Origin: Lactobacillus sp.
GTDB lineage: Bacteria > Bacillota > Bacilli > Lactobacillales > Lactobacillaceae
NCBI GenBank assembly: GCA_014803905.1
Contig: JAAVAW010000023.1
Coordinates: 16,584 to 49,059 of the forward strand
Direction of reading: 5' to 3'
DNA length: 32,476 bases
In this document: positions 18,360 through 27,304 of the stretch, in pieces
How positions within the stretch are numbered: the first letter of the stretch is position 1
How the letters are laid out: the number at the start of each line of letters is the position of its first letter
Translations under genes and position numbers: made by a program
Notes under the pieces: generated by a model
The model's database searches: none
Told to the model about the DNA's origin: nothing
The model's input: only the letters and a program-made list of their open reading frames with translations

Positions 18360-19211
18360 TTATTTGATTCCCAATTGAGATTTTTCCGTAGTAGTCAATG
18401 GTCGTGAAAAGGCACCAATTTCTAAATCTACTACCGATGGTTCAGACAATTGTTCTTTTATTTCTTCATAGTATTTTATTTTTTTGATAATAGTTGCCGT
18501 ATTTCCAATAATTACATTCTTATCCTTCATTACCAAAATTATCTGAGTTGGTCTTTTAGTACGACCACTCATTATTTTTACCTCATTTTGAATATTTTTG
18601 GGTAATTTTGAATAAATTTTCAAATCATCAATCAATGAAATGTTGTGACTATATCCAATAAATAATGGTTTTGCTTTATTTATTTGACTCTCGGCAATGA
18701 TTTGACTTCCAACGTTACCATTATTGAGAATTTTTCGATACCCATTATCCTCTTTTATGTACCCAATTATAGGCTTTTCCTGAATATCCAAAACCAAGTT
18801 ATTTAAATGGTTAACATGCACATTAACAGCTTGAACCTCCGGGAAATCTTTTGCTAGCCTTTGAGTATATTTTTTCTTTTTTAAAAGACAAGGAATTACT
18901 TTATCCTGAGCCGTAATACCAGTACTTTTTACTATTTTTGTTCTATTTAATTCCGGGGCTCCAATAATTTGTACACTCTTAACATTTGCCTTAGAGGATA
19001 CATAATATGACAATCCCAAAATAACTAATGCCGAGACACCGATGATAATGCCCAAACGCCTTATCAATGATTTTCTTCGTTCGGCCTGAAGTTTGCTCAA
19101 TGAGGCAGATACTTTTTTATTACTTAAACTTTCGTTTCCACTTTTCTTATAGTGAATCCAATCAGAAATTTCTTCTTTTGGATCTTTTTTTGTAATTTTC
19201 TTTTTTGGCAT
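18360..19211 (-). CDS. ftsQ: Cell division protein FtsQ/DivIB
   Basis: A 283-residue bitopic protein: a very basic cytoplasmic N-terminus (KKKITKKDPKEE), one membrane span at about 52-70 (LGIIIGVSALVILGLSYYV), then the extracellular POTRA domain (about 73-145, NVKSVQIIGAPELNRTKIVK) and the FtsQ beta domain (IVLVMKDKNVIIGN). It forms a complex with FtsL and DivIC that licenses septal synthesis. The POTRA region has an unusual Cys plus Lys cluster, PCLLKKKKYTQ. A GAGGTGGGG site precedes the ATG. Gap to murG is 19 bases. Confidence 0.93.
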   Translation of the reverse strand: MPKKKITKKDPKEEISDWIHYKKSGNESLSNKKVSASLSKLQAERRKSLIRRLGIIIGVSALVILGLSYYVSSKANVKSVQIIGAPELNRTKIVKSTGITAQDKVIPCLLKKKKYTQRLAKDFPEVQAVNVHVNHLNNLVLDIQEKPIIGYIKEDNGYRKILNNGNVGSQIIAESQINKAKPLFIGYSHNISLIDDLKIYSKLPKNIQNEVKIMSGRTKRPTQIILVMKDKNVIIGNTATIIKKIKYYEEIKEQLSEPSVVDLEIGAFSRPLTTTEKSQLGIK

Positions 19212-19230
19212 CTACCCCACCTCTTTTCTT

Positions 19231-20349
19231 TTATTTGCTCTTTTTATTAACTAGATCTTCCATTACTTTGATAACTTGATCTGATGCATCTGGAACACCT
19301 AATCGTTTTGAAGCTTTACTCATCTTTTCAGCATATTTATGGTCTAATAAAATATGATCAATTGATGAAACAAAATTATTTGGATTTAAATCATTTTCAC
19401 TAATTACTAATGCAGCTCCTGCTTTTTCCAAATCCAATGCATTTTTCATTTGATGATTATGAGTAACATTTGGACTAGGAATCAAGATCACAGGCACACC
19501 TAAAGCAGTAAATTCTGCTAAACTAGTTGCACCAGAACGTGCCACAACACATGTCATTTGTGGCAAAAGTCCTGGCATATTATCAATATAAGGCACTATT
19601 TTTATATTAGAACCTAACTTTTTATTACTTAGAGATTTTTTGATATTTCCATAGTACAACTGGCCAGTTGCCCAGATTACTTGATATGGCTTTTCTTCAA
19701 ATTGAGGTAATGATTTTTGAACAATTTGATTAATTGCATACGCACCTCTAGAACCACCAAAAATTAGAACTGTTGGAACTTCAGGATTCAATCCCCATTC
19801 CTTTTGTATATCAACAGAATCTTTATTAAGTCCCAAAACTTGTTGAGAACGTGGATTTCCAGTTTTAACTAATTTTTTCTTTTCTGGAAATTGTTTAGCA
19901 GCGTCATCAAAAGTGTAACAAATTTTATCAACATAATGGCCTAAAAATTTATTAGCCACTCCAACAACAGAATTAGATTCATGAATGATAGTTGGAATAT
20001 GCATTTTTGCCGCACTATAAACAATTGCACCAGAAACATAGCCACCAGTACCAAAAACAATGTCAGGCTTGAAAGATTTTAAAATATGTTTTGCTTCTTT
20101 ATTAGCATTCAAAAACATTTTAATTGTTTCAAAATTCTTTAATAAATGATGTCGATCAAAGCCTTGTACTTTAAGTGTTTTAAATGGAACACCAGCCGCA
20201 GGAACAATTTTAGACTCTAAACCTCTTTCAGTTCCAACAAATAAAATATCTTCATTAGTTACGATATTACGTTCCTTTAATCTTTCAATTAAAGCCATGA
20301 TTGGATAAATGTGGCCACCAGTACCGCCACCAGAAAATATAATTCTCAT
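19231..20349 (-). CDS. murG: UDP-GlcNAc transferase MurG (lipid II synthesis)
   Basis: A 372-residue GT-B glycosyltransferase on the inner face of the membrane that adds GlcNAc to lipid I to make lipid II. Seen: glycine-rich loop SGGGTGGHIYP (6-16), GTGGYVSG near residue 100, IHESNSVVGVANK, FGGSRGA in the C-terminal domain, and the sugar-nucleotide signature CVVARSGATSLAEFTALGVPVILIPSPN. Full length. Its ATG lies one base after the murD stop, so both are co-translated. Confidence 0.97.
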   Translation of the reverse strand: MRIIFSGGGTGGHIYPIMALIERLKERNIVTNEDILFVGTERGLESKIVPAAGVPFKTLKVQGFDRHHLLKNFETIKMFLNANKEAKHILKSFKPDIVFGTGGYVSGAIVYSAAKMHIPTIIHESNSVVGVANKFLGHYVDKICYTFDDAAKQFPEKKKLVKTGNPRSQQVLGLNKDSVDIQKEWGLNPEVPTVLIFGGSRGAYAINQIVQKSLPQFEEKPYQVIWATGQLYYGNIKKSLSNKKLGSNIKIVPYIDNMPGLLPQMTCVVARSGATSLAEFTALGVPVILIPSPNVTHNHQMKNALDLEKAGAALVISENDLNPNNFVSSIDHILLDHKYAEKMSKASKRLGVPDASDQVIKVMEDLVNKKSK

Positions 20350-20350
20350 T

Positions 20351-21739
20351 TTACTTAGTATTTAATTCCTCTATAAATTTAACAAAATAATCTCCACGTT
20401 GTTCAAAAGTATTAAACTGATCCCATGATGCACAAGCAGGTGAAAATAGAATTACATCTCCTTCATCACTTACGTCATAAGCACGTGGTACTGCTTCTTG
20501 CAGAGTATTTACAATAATAATATCTTTATCCTTTAGGCCTGCTTTTCTAGCAGCATCCGCTAATAGGTATTTGGTTTCTCCATATAAAACAGCGCTCTTA
20601 ACGTGCTCTTTAATCAAGGGTACTAAATCATCAAAAGTAAATCCACGATCTAGTCCACCAGCAATCCAAATCTCTGGCACCTTAAATGATGGAATTGCAA
20701 CACTTGCCGCTTCAATGTTAGTGGATTTAGAATCATTATAAAATCTTCGTTTATTATAAGTCATAACATATTGTAATCTATGTTTAGCCCCAGTAAAAGT
20801 ACTTAAAGCAGCTTGAATATCTTCATTAGTTGCACCAAGGATTTTTGAAATAGCAATGGCTACTAAACTATTTTGTTGATTATGAATACCAGGAATTTTA
20901 ATGTCATCAATATTCATGATTTCTGCATCATCTTGGCTGGCCAAATATTTTTCACCAATAAAATAATCAGCAGTATCATCTTTTTCAGAAAACGTAATTA
21001 TTTTTGCCTTAGTAGCTTTTTTTTCTTTTTCTAAAATATCTTTTTGATCCCAATTTGCAATAAAATAATCATTTTCATCTTGAGATTGAGTAATTCTTAG
21101 TTTTGCATTTACATAATTATCAAAAGTTTTGTGATAATCCAAGTGCACATTATTATAAATATCTACAATTGCAGCAACTTTAGGTTTAATATCAGTTACA
21201 CCTAATAATTGAAAGCTAGACATCTCTACTACCAGCAAATCATTAGAAGTAGCTTTTTCTACGACCTCAGAAATTGGTACCCCAATATTCCCTACCGCAT
21301 ATGCATGGCCACCTTTTTTGCTTAAATGATGATCCATAATTTCTTGTGTAAGCATGACTGTAGTAGTTTTCCCATTTGAACCAGTTACACAAACATAAGG
21401 GGCCTCACTAGCACTCAACGCAATCTCTGGTTCTGTAATAACTGGTATTTTCATTGCCTGAGCTTGTTCAACCATAGGATTTTCGTAAGGGATTCCCGGA
21501 TTTTTTACCAAATAGTCAAAGGATTCCTTTTCAAATAAATCTACTGGATGATAACCAGAAATAACGCGTACTCCAATCTTTTCCAATTCTTGAGCTTTAG
21601 GATCATTGCTAAGGTCTTTTTTGTCATTTAAAGTTAGCTTTGCACCCAACTTCAAAAGTAACTTTGCTACTGAAAAACCACTTTTTCCCAATCCTAAAAT
21701 CAAGATATTTTTTCCGTTATATGTTTTTAATTGTTTCAT
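20351..21739 (-). CDS. murD: UDP-MurNAc-L-alanine--D-glutamate ligase
   Basis: A 462-residue cytosolic Mur ligase that adds D-Glu to UDP-MurNAc-L-Ala. Seen: N-terminal Rossmann-like LILGLGKSGFSVAKLL (13-28), ATP loop TGSNGKTTT (119-127), the central-domain NVHLDYHKTFDNY with the conserved His, and DSKSTNIEAA plus GGLDRGFTFDDL in the C-terminal domain. Full length. It lies between mraY and murG, the usual order where murE is not part of the cluster. Confidence 0.97.
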   Translation of the reverse strand: MKQLKTYNGKNILILGLGKSGFSVAKLLLKLGAKLTLNDKKDLSNDPKAQELEKIGVRVISGYHPVDLFEKESFDYLVKNPGIPYENPMVEQAQAMKIPVITEPEIALSASEAPYVCVTGSNGKTTTVMLTQEIMDHHLSKKGGHAYAVGNIGVPISEVVEKATSNDLLVVEMSSFQLLGVTDIKPKVAAIVDIYNNVHLDYHKTFDNYVNAKLRITQSQDENDYFIANWDQKDILEKEKKATKAKIITFSEKDDTADYFIGEKYLASQDDAEIMNIDDIKIPGIHNQQNSLVAIAISKILGATNEDIQAALSTFTGAKHRLQYVMTYNKRRFYNDSKSTNIEAASVAIPSFKVPEIWIAGGLDRGFTFDDLVPLIKEHVKSAVLYGETKYLLADAARKAGLKDKDIIIVNTLQEAVPRAYDVSDEGDVILFSPACASWDQFNTFEQRGDYFVKFIEELNTK

Positions 21740-21772
21740 TTAATTACAACTCCAAATAAACTAATCAATAAT

Positions 21773-22732
21773 CTAGTAAATAAAGATTAAGTAGATCGCA
21801 CTACCAATTAAGCCTACAATCCAGAAAACAATATCTACTTTCCATTCGGACCAACCAAGCATTTCAAAATGGTGATGAATCGGTGTCATTTTAAAAATTC
21901 TTTTTCCTGTAGTCTGAAAGGAAATCACCTGCATGATAACACTAAGTGTTTCTCCTACAAATACAATTCCAATAAGAAGTAATGACCATGGATGATGTAA
22001 ATAAATAGAAACTGCGGCTAATCCTCCACCTAAAGCTAATGAACCCGCATCTCCCATAAATATTTTGGCAGGTTTGTGATTATAAATAATAAATGCTACG
22101 AGTCCACCAATCACACTACAAGTGAAGATTAGAATTGCCCATGCTTTTTGTTCATAGGCCATGTAAGCATACGTGCCATACGCAATAATTGATAATCCTG
22201 TTGCAAGACCATCTAAACCATCAGATAAATTAACCGCATTTGAAAATCCAACAAGCCAGAACAATACAAAAATAGTAAAAATAACTGCACTTTTTACCAT
22301 TCCTACAAACGGAATATAAAGTTCAAATGGAAAATTATCAGAGACTGCAATAATAATAATAAGTGCTGCAATAATAATTTGACCTAATAACTTTTGCCAA
22401 GCTCGCAGTCCTAAATTGCGTTTAAAGTATAATTTAAGGCCATCATCCAAAAAACCAATTATCCCATACCCAAAAAAGGCAATAATTAGTACCCATAAAC
22501 TTTTATTTAGGTTATGTTGCCAAAGAGCCACCCAAAGTGACGAGATAATACTTGATAAAACAAATACTACTCCTCCCATTGTAGGGGTTCCTGATTTTTT
22601 CTCATGCCATTTTGGACCTTCATCTCTAATTTGTTGCCCTTCATGATGCATTACCATAAACCCAATAAATAAAGGGAGGGTAATTACTGCTAACACAAAG
22701 CTTGATGTAAATGGTATCAAACTATATTGCAT
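21773..22732 (-). CDS. mraY: Phospho-N-acetylmuramoyl-pentapeptide-transferase MraY
   Basis: A 319-residue integral membrane enzyme with about ten spans that links phospho-MurNAc-pentapeptide to undecaprenyl phosphate, giving lipid I. Seen: [10 protein letters not shown] near residue 48, [17 protein letters not shown] with the first conserved Asp pair, [27 protein letters not shown], and the [14 protein letters not shown] substrate loop. Full length; gaps of 33-34 bases on both sides. Confidence 0.98.
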   Translation of the reverse strand: MQYSLIPFTSSFVLAVITLPLFIGFMVMHHEGQQIRDEGPKWHEKKSGTPTMGGVVFVLSSIISSLWVALWQHNLNKSLWVLIIAFFGYGIIGFLDDGLKLYFKRNLGLRAWQKLLGQIIIAALIIIIAVSDNFPFELYIPFVGMVKSAVIFTIFVLFWLVGFSNAVNLSDGLDGLATGLSIIAYGTYAYMAYEQKAWAILIFTCSVIGGLVAFIIYNHKPAKIFMGDAGSLALGGGLAAVSIYLHHPWSLLLIGIVFVGETLSVIMQVISFQTTGKRIFKMTPIHHHFEMLGWSEWKVDIVFWIVGLIGSAIYLIFIY

Positions 22733-22766
22733 ACTTAAACTCCTTTAACACATGCTCTAATTTTTA

Positions 22767-24920
22767 TTATAAAGTAACACTTAATTTACTATTTTGATCA
22801 ATAACCTGATCTTTGGGGGTATTTTGAGAAACCACTTTATTTCCTTCACCTGAAATTGTAATTGGAATCCCAGTTATCGAACTGAAGCTCATTACTTCAT
22901 CTTTACTCCAGCCTTTCATATCAGGACACTTTATTGTGCCTCCTGTATATAAAAGAACTTTACTTCCGTTATTTACTTTTACACCGGCGTCGGTTCCTTG
23001 TCGAATAACTGACTTTCCATCACCAATTACTTCAGTAGATAAGCCCTTCTCACCCAGACTATTTTTCGCACTCCTTAAACTCTTATTAGTTACATCAGGT
23101 ACTGCTACCCTTGTTACATTAGCTTGCCCTGACGAAACACTTAGTCTATTCACTAATGGTTTAAAAATTTGTGCCAAAATCAATTCTGGATCATCAGTCA
23201 TTTTTTGTGGTTGACGCATTGTTATATAAACACAATAGCGCGGATGATTTGCTGGGGTTAATCCTACTACAGAAAAAATATAATTATTATCTCCAGTAAG
23301 ATATCCTCCGTGAGGACCGGCTACTTGCGCAGTTCCTGTTTTGACTGCTAAACTTTTACCGGAGATTTTGTATGCACGACCTGTACCATATTCTTTATTT
23401 ACTACATCTTGCATTAATTTAAGTGTTTGTTTAGTCGTCTCTTTTGAGAAGACAGGGCTACCTACCTTTTCGCGATGAAAGCTTTCTACAGTTTTTCCAT
23501 TAGGAGAAACAATTTTATCTACTAATTGTGGCTTAATCATTTGTCCATTATTTGCCAATGCACTATAAACCTGCATCATTTGCATAACATTAACATTGAC
23601 ACCTTGTCCAAATGAAGTAACAGCACCATCCAGTTTATTTTTAATATTAACTAAACCAGGATTTTCACCAGGTAGAGTTACACCAGTTGGTTCTCCAATA
23701 TGGAATTTTTTCAAATATTCTTTCCAAGTCGTATTACCAAATTCTTGTTCTAACGTTGCCATCCCCACATTGCTTGAACGAGGAAAGGCTTGTGACATTG
23801 GTATTGAACCCCAACCTGTAGTATTCCAATCATGGATTGTTGACCCATTAAGAGTTATCGAGCCTGATTTGTAATATTGATTAGGATTATAATGGCCAGT
23901 TTGAATTGCAGTTGTCATAGATAAAATTTTAAATACTGAACCTGGTTCAAATGAATCTTGGATTAAAATATTACGCCAATTTGAATCTAAACCTTTCTTA
24001 GTTTGCGGATCAAAGGTTGGACGTTGAGAAGCCGCAAGAATTTTTCCCGTTTTTACATCTTCAACTACTGCTGTCATACTCTTAGGATCATATTTACTTT
24101 GAACTTTATCTAATAAGTTCTCCATATAGGTTTGTAGTTGAGAATCGAGAGTTAAATAAATATTATCTCCATCTTCTTTTTGCTTATATACATGATTATT
24201 AGTAGGCGATTGATAATCAGCGGCATCAACAAATGATTCACGATATCCATTTTTTCCGGCCAATTGCTTATTGAAATATTGTTCAATTCCCATTGTTCCT
24301 ACCAGGGATTGGGAAGCAGAGCCCTTCTTATTACTTTGTAATTGAGCTAAACCAATAACATGAGAAGCAAATTCACCATTAGGATATAAACGCGAACTTG
24401 TTTCTTCAAATTTGATCCCAGGTAATTTCATAGCTTCAATTTTATTTTTTTGTTCTAAACTTAATCCAGCTCCGCCTGCACCAAATTCCACCTGGTAAGC
24501 ACTGTGTTTTGGATTTAAGTAAGATAATATTTTTTTCTCACTTAAAGGTAAAACTTCGGCCAACTTTGTAGCGGTTTTTTCCTTATTTGTTACATACATG
24601 GGGCGATTTTTATAATCCACCGAGCTTTTATCTAAAATTGCATATACGGTATAAGTGTGAGAATCTTCAGCAATTACTGACCCATTGTGATCATAAATTG
24701 TGCCACGAGTTGCTTTTAGAACTTCATTTCGTTTATAGAGTTCATTTGTACGCTTTCCAATATTCTGACCAGCGACATCTTTTGAAATACCTATATATAA
24801 AAATCTACCTATAAATACAAGAAAAACCAAAGCCAGAACTATTTGGAGAACTCTCCCCACCGTAAAACGGTAGCTGTGGGCTTTGGATCTATTCTTGTTC
24901 AAATTATTGAAATTTTTCAT
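22767..24920 (-). CDS. ftsI: Class B penicillin-binding protein with two PASTA domains (septal transpeptidase)
   Basis: 717 residues. N-terminal membrane anchor (about 24-43), pedestal/dimerisation domain with KATRGTIYDHNG (69-80), and the transpeptidase domain with all three active-site motifs: S328-VF-K331 in EPGSVFKIL, S382-S-N384, and K527-T-G529. Two PASTA domains close the protein (about 605-660 and 661-717). This is the PBP2x/PBP2b-like division enzyme that crosslinks septal peptidoglycan with FtsW and FtsL. Its ATG overlaps the ftsL stop by one base (TAATG). Lactobacilli often call it pbpX or pbp2B. Confidence 0.95.
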   Translation of the reverse strand: MKNFNNLNKNRSKAHSYRFTVGRVLQIVLALVFLVFIGRFLYIGISKDVAGQNIGKRTNELYKRNEVLKATRGTIYDHNGSVIAEDSHTYTVYAILDKSSVDYKNRPMYVTNKEKTATKLAEVLPLSEKKILSYLNPKHSAYQVEFGAGGAGLSLEQKNKIEAMKLPGIKFEETSSRLYPNGEFASHVIGLAQLQSNKKGSASQSLVGTMGIEQYFNKQLAGKNGYRESFVDAADYQSPTNNHVYKQKEDGDNIYLTLDSQLQTYMENLLDKVQSKYDPKSMTAVVEDVKTGKILAASQRPTFDPQTKKGLDSNWRNILIQDSFEPGSVFKILSMTTAIQTGHYNPNQYYKSGSITLNGSTIHDWNTTGWGSIPMSQAFPRSSNVGMATLEQEFGNTTWKEYLKKFHIGEPTGVTLPGENPGLVNIKNKLDGAVTSFGQGVNVNVMQMMQVYSALANNGQMIKPQLVDKIVSPNGKTVESFHREKVGSPVFSKETTKQTLKLMQDVVNKEYGTGRAYKISGKSLAVKTGTAQVAGPHGGYLTGDNNYIFSVVGLTPANHPRYCVYITMRQPQKMTDDPELILAQIFKPLVNRLSVSSGQANVTRVAVPDVTNKSLRSAKNSLGEKGLSTEVIGDGKSVIRQGTDAGVKVNNGSKVLLYTGGTIKCPDMKGWSKDEVMSFSSITGIPITISGEGNKVVSQNTPKDQVIDQNSKLSVTL

Positions 24921-25285
24921 TAACGTACATTCCTAATGTTACTTTCAATGAGGCGTAAGCCCTCTTGTTTAGCAATTTTATTCATTCGTGTTGATGAAGT
25001 TAATTCACCAATTTCCTGACGTAAATCTGTATTTTTATTTTGCGTTGAGATAACGCTTTGCTCAGAATCCGTCAAATTATGTTGGGCATTAGTAGTAGAA
25101 ATACTACCAGATACGAGTAAAATCATCATCGTTAACGTAATTAAACTTCCTATAACTAATAGAGTTTTTTCTAAACGGTTTAAAGGCACGTTCTTAGGAT
25201 TAAGAACTATTTTCTTTTGTGGATGCTTCGGCTTTTGAATGATTGGTTCTTGATAATTTACTCTTTTTGCCGCGCTATCAGCCAT
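24920..25285 (-). CDS. ftsL: Cell division protein FtsL
   Basis: 121 residues from the revised start at 25285 (MADSAAKRVNY). It has a basic cytoplasmic N-terminus with KPKHPQKKIVLNPK, one membrane span (LLVIGSLITLTMMILLVSG) and a short extracellular coiled coil (DSEQSVISTQNKNTDLRQEIGELTS) typical of FtsL. It pairs with DivIC and FtsQ to activate the septal synthase. A longer frame from 25324 would overlap rsmH, but AGGAGA sits five bases before the inner ATG, which decides the start. Overlaps the following PBP gene by one base. Confidence 0.9.
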   Translation of the reverse strand: MADSAAKRVNYQEPIIQKPKHPQKKIVLNPKNVPLNRLEKTLLVIGSLITLTMMILLVSGSISTTNAQHNLTDSEQSVISTQNKNTDLRQEIGELTSSTRMNKIAKQEGLRLIESNIRNVR

Positions 25286-25290
25286 AATTT

Positions 25291-25296
25291 TCTCCT
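25291..25296 (-). promoter_or_regulatory. Ribosome binding site that fixes the ftsL start
   Basis: AGGAGA on the minus strand, five bases ahead of the ATG at 25285. The upstream ATG at 25324 lies inside rsmH and has no comparable site. Confidence 0.8.
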
Positions 25297-25307
25297 TAAA
25301 TAAATTC

Positions 25308-26255
25308 CTATAATTTTTCTGCAACCCTCAACTTAGCACTGTGTGAGCGATTATTTTCTTTTAATTCTTCACTATCAGCTACAATGGGCTTACGACTTAC
25401 TAGTCGCAATAATGGTTTTGCATCCGCAGGTGCCATTGGCATTCCTCGCGGAATTTCTACTTCAGAATACTTTTTGAAAATACTCTTTACAATTTTATCT
25501 TCGTGAGATTGAAACGTTATTACACATATTCGCCCACCAGGTCTAAGTAATTTAATAGACTCTTCAAGAGATTTTCTCAAAACATCCAACTCATTATTTA
25601 CGGCAACTCTAATTGCTTGAAACGTTTTCTTCGCTGGATGTCCTCCTGTTCTTCGGGCAAAAGCAGGAATTGCTTCTTTTATTATCTCTACTAAGTCATA
25701 TGTAGTCACAATAGGATGTTCACGTCTTTTTTCAACAATTTTACGAGCGATTTGTCTAGAGTACTTTTCATCACCATATTGATACAAAATATCACTTAGT
25801 TCTTTTTGTCCCCACGTATTAACAATTGTATATGCATCTAACTCTTGATCGCGATTCATCCTCATATCAAGCCTTGCATTATATCGATAAGAAAAACCTC
25901 GTTCCGGCTGATCAAATTGCGGAGATGAAACCCCAAGATCATAATAAATTCCATCTATACCATCGGAAAAGCCCAATTTAACTAAATCATCTTTTAAATT
26001 ACTAAAGTTATCATGAACTAATTCTAATCTTGGTTCACTGCCTACTGCTAAATTATCAGCAAAGTTTAACTTAGCTGCTTTAATAGCATAGTCATCTTGA
26101 TCAAATCCCACTAAAGTTCCTTTATCTAATTGATTAAGTAGATATCGAGCATGTCCTCCACCACCAAAAGTGGCATCTACATAAAGCCCATTCTCTTTAA
26201 GATTTAAATTTCTAATTGTTTCGTGCAAAAGCACACTATAATGCTTGAATTCCAT
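25308..26255 (-). CDS. rsmH: 16S rRNA (cytosine(1402)-N(4))-methyltransferase
   Basis: 315 residues (MraW). An S-adenosylmethionine-dependent enzyme that methylates N4 of C1402 in the 16S rRNA decoding centre. Seen: AdoMet loop YVDATFGGGGHARYLL (25-40), VGFDQDDYAI, DGIYYDLGVSSPQFD, RGFSYR, FQAIRVAVNNEL and VITFQSHEDKIVK. Full length. It starts 5 bases after the mraZ stop and has only a weak ribosome site, which points to coupling with mraZ. Confidence 0.97.
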   Translation of the reverse strand: MEFKHYSVLLHETIRNLNLKENGLYVDATFGGGGHARYLLNQLDKGTLVGFDQDDYAIKAAKLNFADNLAVGSEPRLELVHDNFSNLKDDLVKLGFSDGIDGIYYDLGVSSPQFDQPERGFSYRYNARLDMRMNRDQELDAYTIVNTWGQKELSDILYQYGDEKYSRQIARKIVEKRREHPIVTTYDLVEIIKEAIPAFARRTGGHPAKKTFQAIRVAVNNELDVLRKSLEESIKLLRPGGRICVITFQSHEDKIVKSIFKKYSEVEIPRGMPMAPADAKPLLRLVSRKPIVADSEELKENNRSHSAKLRVAEKL

Positions 26256-26260
26256 AATTA

Positions 26261-26692
26261 TTATATCTCGATGTCATCCAAGTCCTCAGCGATGTCGTCA
26301 TAATTTTCGTTGGCATCATCAGCAAAACTATTCCACCGATCTTCTGACCAAATTTCAATTCGATCAGATACACCAACAATTACACATTCCTTATCTAATT
26401 CGGCATGCTCTTTTAGTGTCAAAGTCAGGTTGACACGTCCTTGCTTGTCGAATTCAGTTTCCATCGCTCCTGAGTAGAAGAGGCGCGTAAATTTACGTGC
26501 GCTTCTCTTTGTCAGAGGAAGTTTGGCTAACTTAGCTTCAATTTTTTGCCATTCTTGAATAGGATAACCAAAAATACAGCCTTCCATTCCACGAGTGAAC
26601 ACAACTTTTTCACCAATCTCTTCACGAAACTTGGCCGGAATAATTAATCGACCTTTACTGTCAAGATTATGATGATATTCACCCATGAACAT
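26261..26692 (-). CDS. mraZ: Transcriptional regulator MraZ
   Basis: 143 residues with two SpoVT/AbrB-like DNA-binding halves: MFMGEYHHNLDSKGRLIIPAKFRE at the start and GAMETEFDKQGRVNLTLTLKEHA in the middle. MraZ forms a ring that binds direct repeats in its own promoter and tunes the dcw operon. The start at 26692 is preferred over the ATG at 26686 because AAAGGGGG lies seven bases upstream. A Glu/Asp-rich tail (DDANENYDDIAEDLDDIEI) is longer than in many MraZ proteins. Confidence 0.97.
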   Translation of the reverse strand: MFMGEYHHNLDSKGRLIIPAKFREEIGEKVVFTRGMEGCIFGYPIQEWQKIEAKLAKLPLTKRSARKFTRLFYSGAMETEFDKQGRVNLTLTLKEHAELDKECVIVGVSDRIEIWSEDRWNSFADDANENYDDIAEDLDDIEI

Positions 26693-26722
26693 GGTCTAGC
26701 CCCCTTTCCAAGTTATAATTTA

Positions 26723-26746
26723 CCACACTTCCCCACTCTCTACCAC
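26723..26746 (-). promoter_or_regulatory. Putative MraZ operator: three GTGG repeats at 10-bp spacing
   Basis: On the minus strand GTGG occurs at 26746-26743, 26736-26733 and 26726-26723, each exactly ten bases apart, about 30-55 bases before the mraZ ATG. MraZ is known to bind short G-rich direct repeats with this period upstream of its gene. A TATAAC (26717-26712) just downstream may be the -10, but no good -35 is seen at the usual distance. Confidence 0.78.
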
Positions 26747-26795
26747 AAAGTTTCCAATTTTTTTAAAATTTAGTATATTTATTATAAAAAAATGC

Positions 26796-26836
26796 AAAAA
26801 AAGACTCTACAAATCTTCTTTGTAGAGCCTTTTTTC
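26796..26836 (-). terminator. Terminator after the DUF3397-like gene
   Basis: On the minus strand GGCTCTACAAA and TTTGTAGAGTC form an 11-position stem with one mismatch around a GAAGA loop, followed by a run of seven Ts. It isolates the DUF3397-like gene from mraZ. Confidence 0.88.
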
Positions 26837-26857
26837 TTTCAATCCTAATAGTGGGGA

Positions 26858-27193
26858 TTATAGCAAAACAACAATTACTAAACCTATATACCAAAAAATG
26901 GAACAAATTGTTAAATAATTCCATAGTGTATGGAAAGTTTTGTTCATTGATATGTTTTTATTTTGAATCGCTATTTTAATCGTAATAATCAAAACCAGTA
27001 TAAAATATAGTAGAAAACCATACGGTAAAAATGATGGTTTATGCTTTAGTGAAGTTATCAATTGACATGCGGGAATAAAAAAGAAGGGCAAGATATCATA
27101 CCCCTTAAATTTTGCCTTTGGAAAAACCCTGACAACAAATATATCAAGGGCCAGTCCCAATAGTGGTAATAAAAAAATCCATAAAATCTGCAT
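26858..27193 (-). CDS. Small polytopic membrane protein, DUF3397-like
   Basis: 111 residues from the revised start at 27193 (MQILWIFLLPLLGL). Four hydrophobic segments are seen: about 2-23, 38-48, 60-77 and 90-111, with Lys-rich loops between them. I recognise it as likely DUF3397, a family often found beside mraZ in lactobacilli and other Firmicutes; its function is unknown. The ATG at 27205 is rejected because it overlaps GGAGG, the ribosome site of the inner ATG. The gene is its own transcription unit, ending in a terminator before mraZ and diverging from the DUF4044 gene. Confidence 0.72.
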   Translation of the reverse strand: MQILWIFLLPLLGLALDIFVVRVFPKAKFKGYDILPFFFIPACQLITSLKHKPSFLPYGFLLYFILVLIITIKIAIQNKNISMNKTFHTLWNYLTICSIFWYIGLVIVVLL

Positions 27194-27198
27194 AATTT

Positions 27199-27203
27199 CC
27201 TCC
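27199..27203 (-). promoter_or_regulatory. Ribosome binding site that fixes the DUF3397-like start
   Basis: GGAGG on the minus strand five bases before the ATG at 27193. The upstream ATG at 27205 is partly inside this site. Confidence 0.8.
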
Positions 27204-27218
27204 ATTTATTCACATCTA

Positions 27219-27224
27219 ATTTTA
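27219..27224 (-). promoter_or_regulatory. Tentative -10 for the DUF3397-like gene
   Basis: TAAAAT on the minus strand at 27224-27219, a suitable distance before the GGAGG site. The hexamer 17 bases upstream is a poor -35 (TATTTT), so this is weak. Confidence 0.3.
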
Positions 27225-27252
27225 CCCTACTTTTCTCTTTTAAAATATATAA

Positions 27253-27281
27253 TTGCAAAAGTTTAATTGCTAGATTAAAAT
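27253..27281 (+). promoter_or_regulatory. Promoter of the DUF4044 gene
   Basis: TTGCAA (27253-27258), 17-base spacer, TAAAAT (27276-27281), then AGGAGG at 27293-27298 and ATG at 27305. Spacing and elements fit a housekeeping sigma promoter with a short leader. Confidence 0.7.
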
Positions 27282-27304
27282 TAGAACTATTTAGGAGGCT
27301 TTAT

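Noticed and set aside
22936..23874. Plus-strand frames opposite the PBP gene
   Set aside because: Antisense shadows over the transpeptidase and PASTA coding region, without start signals or homology.
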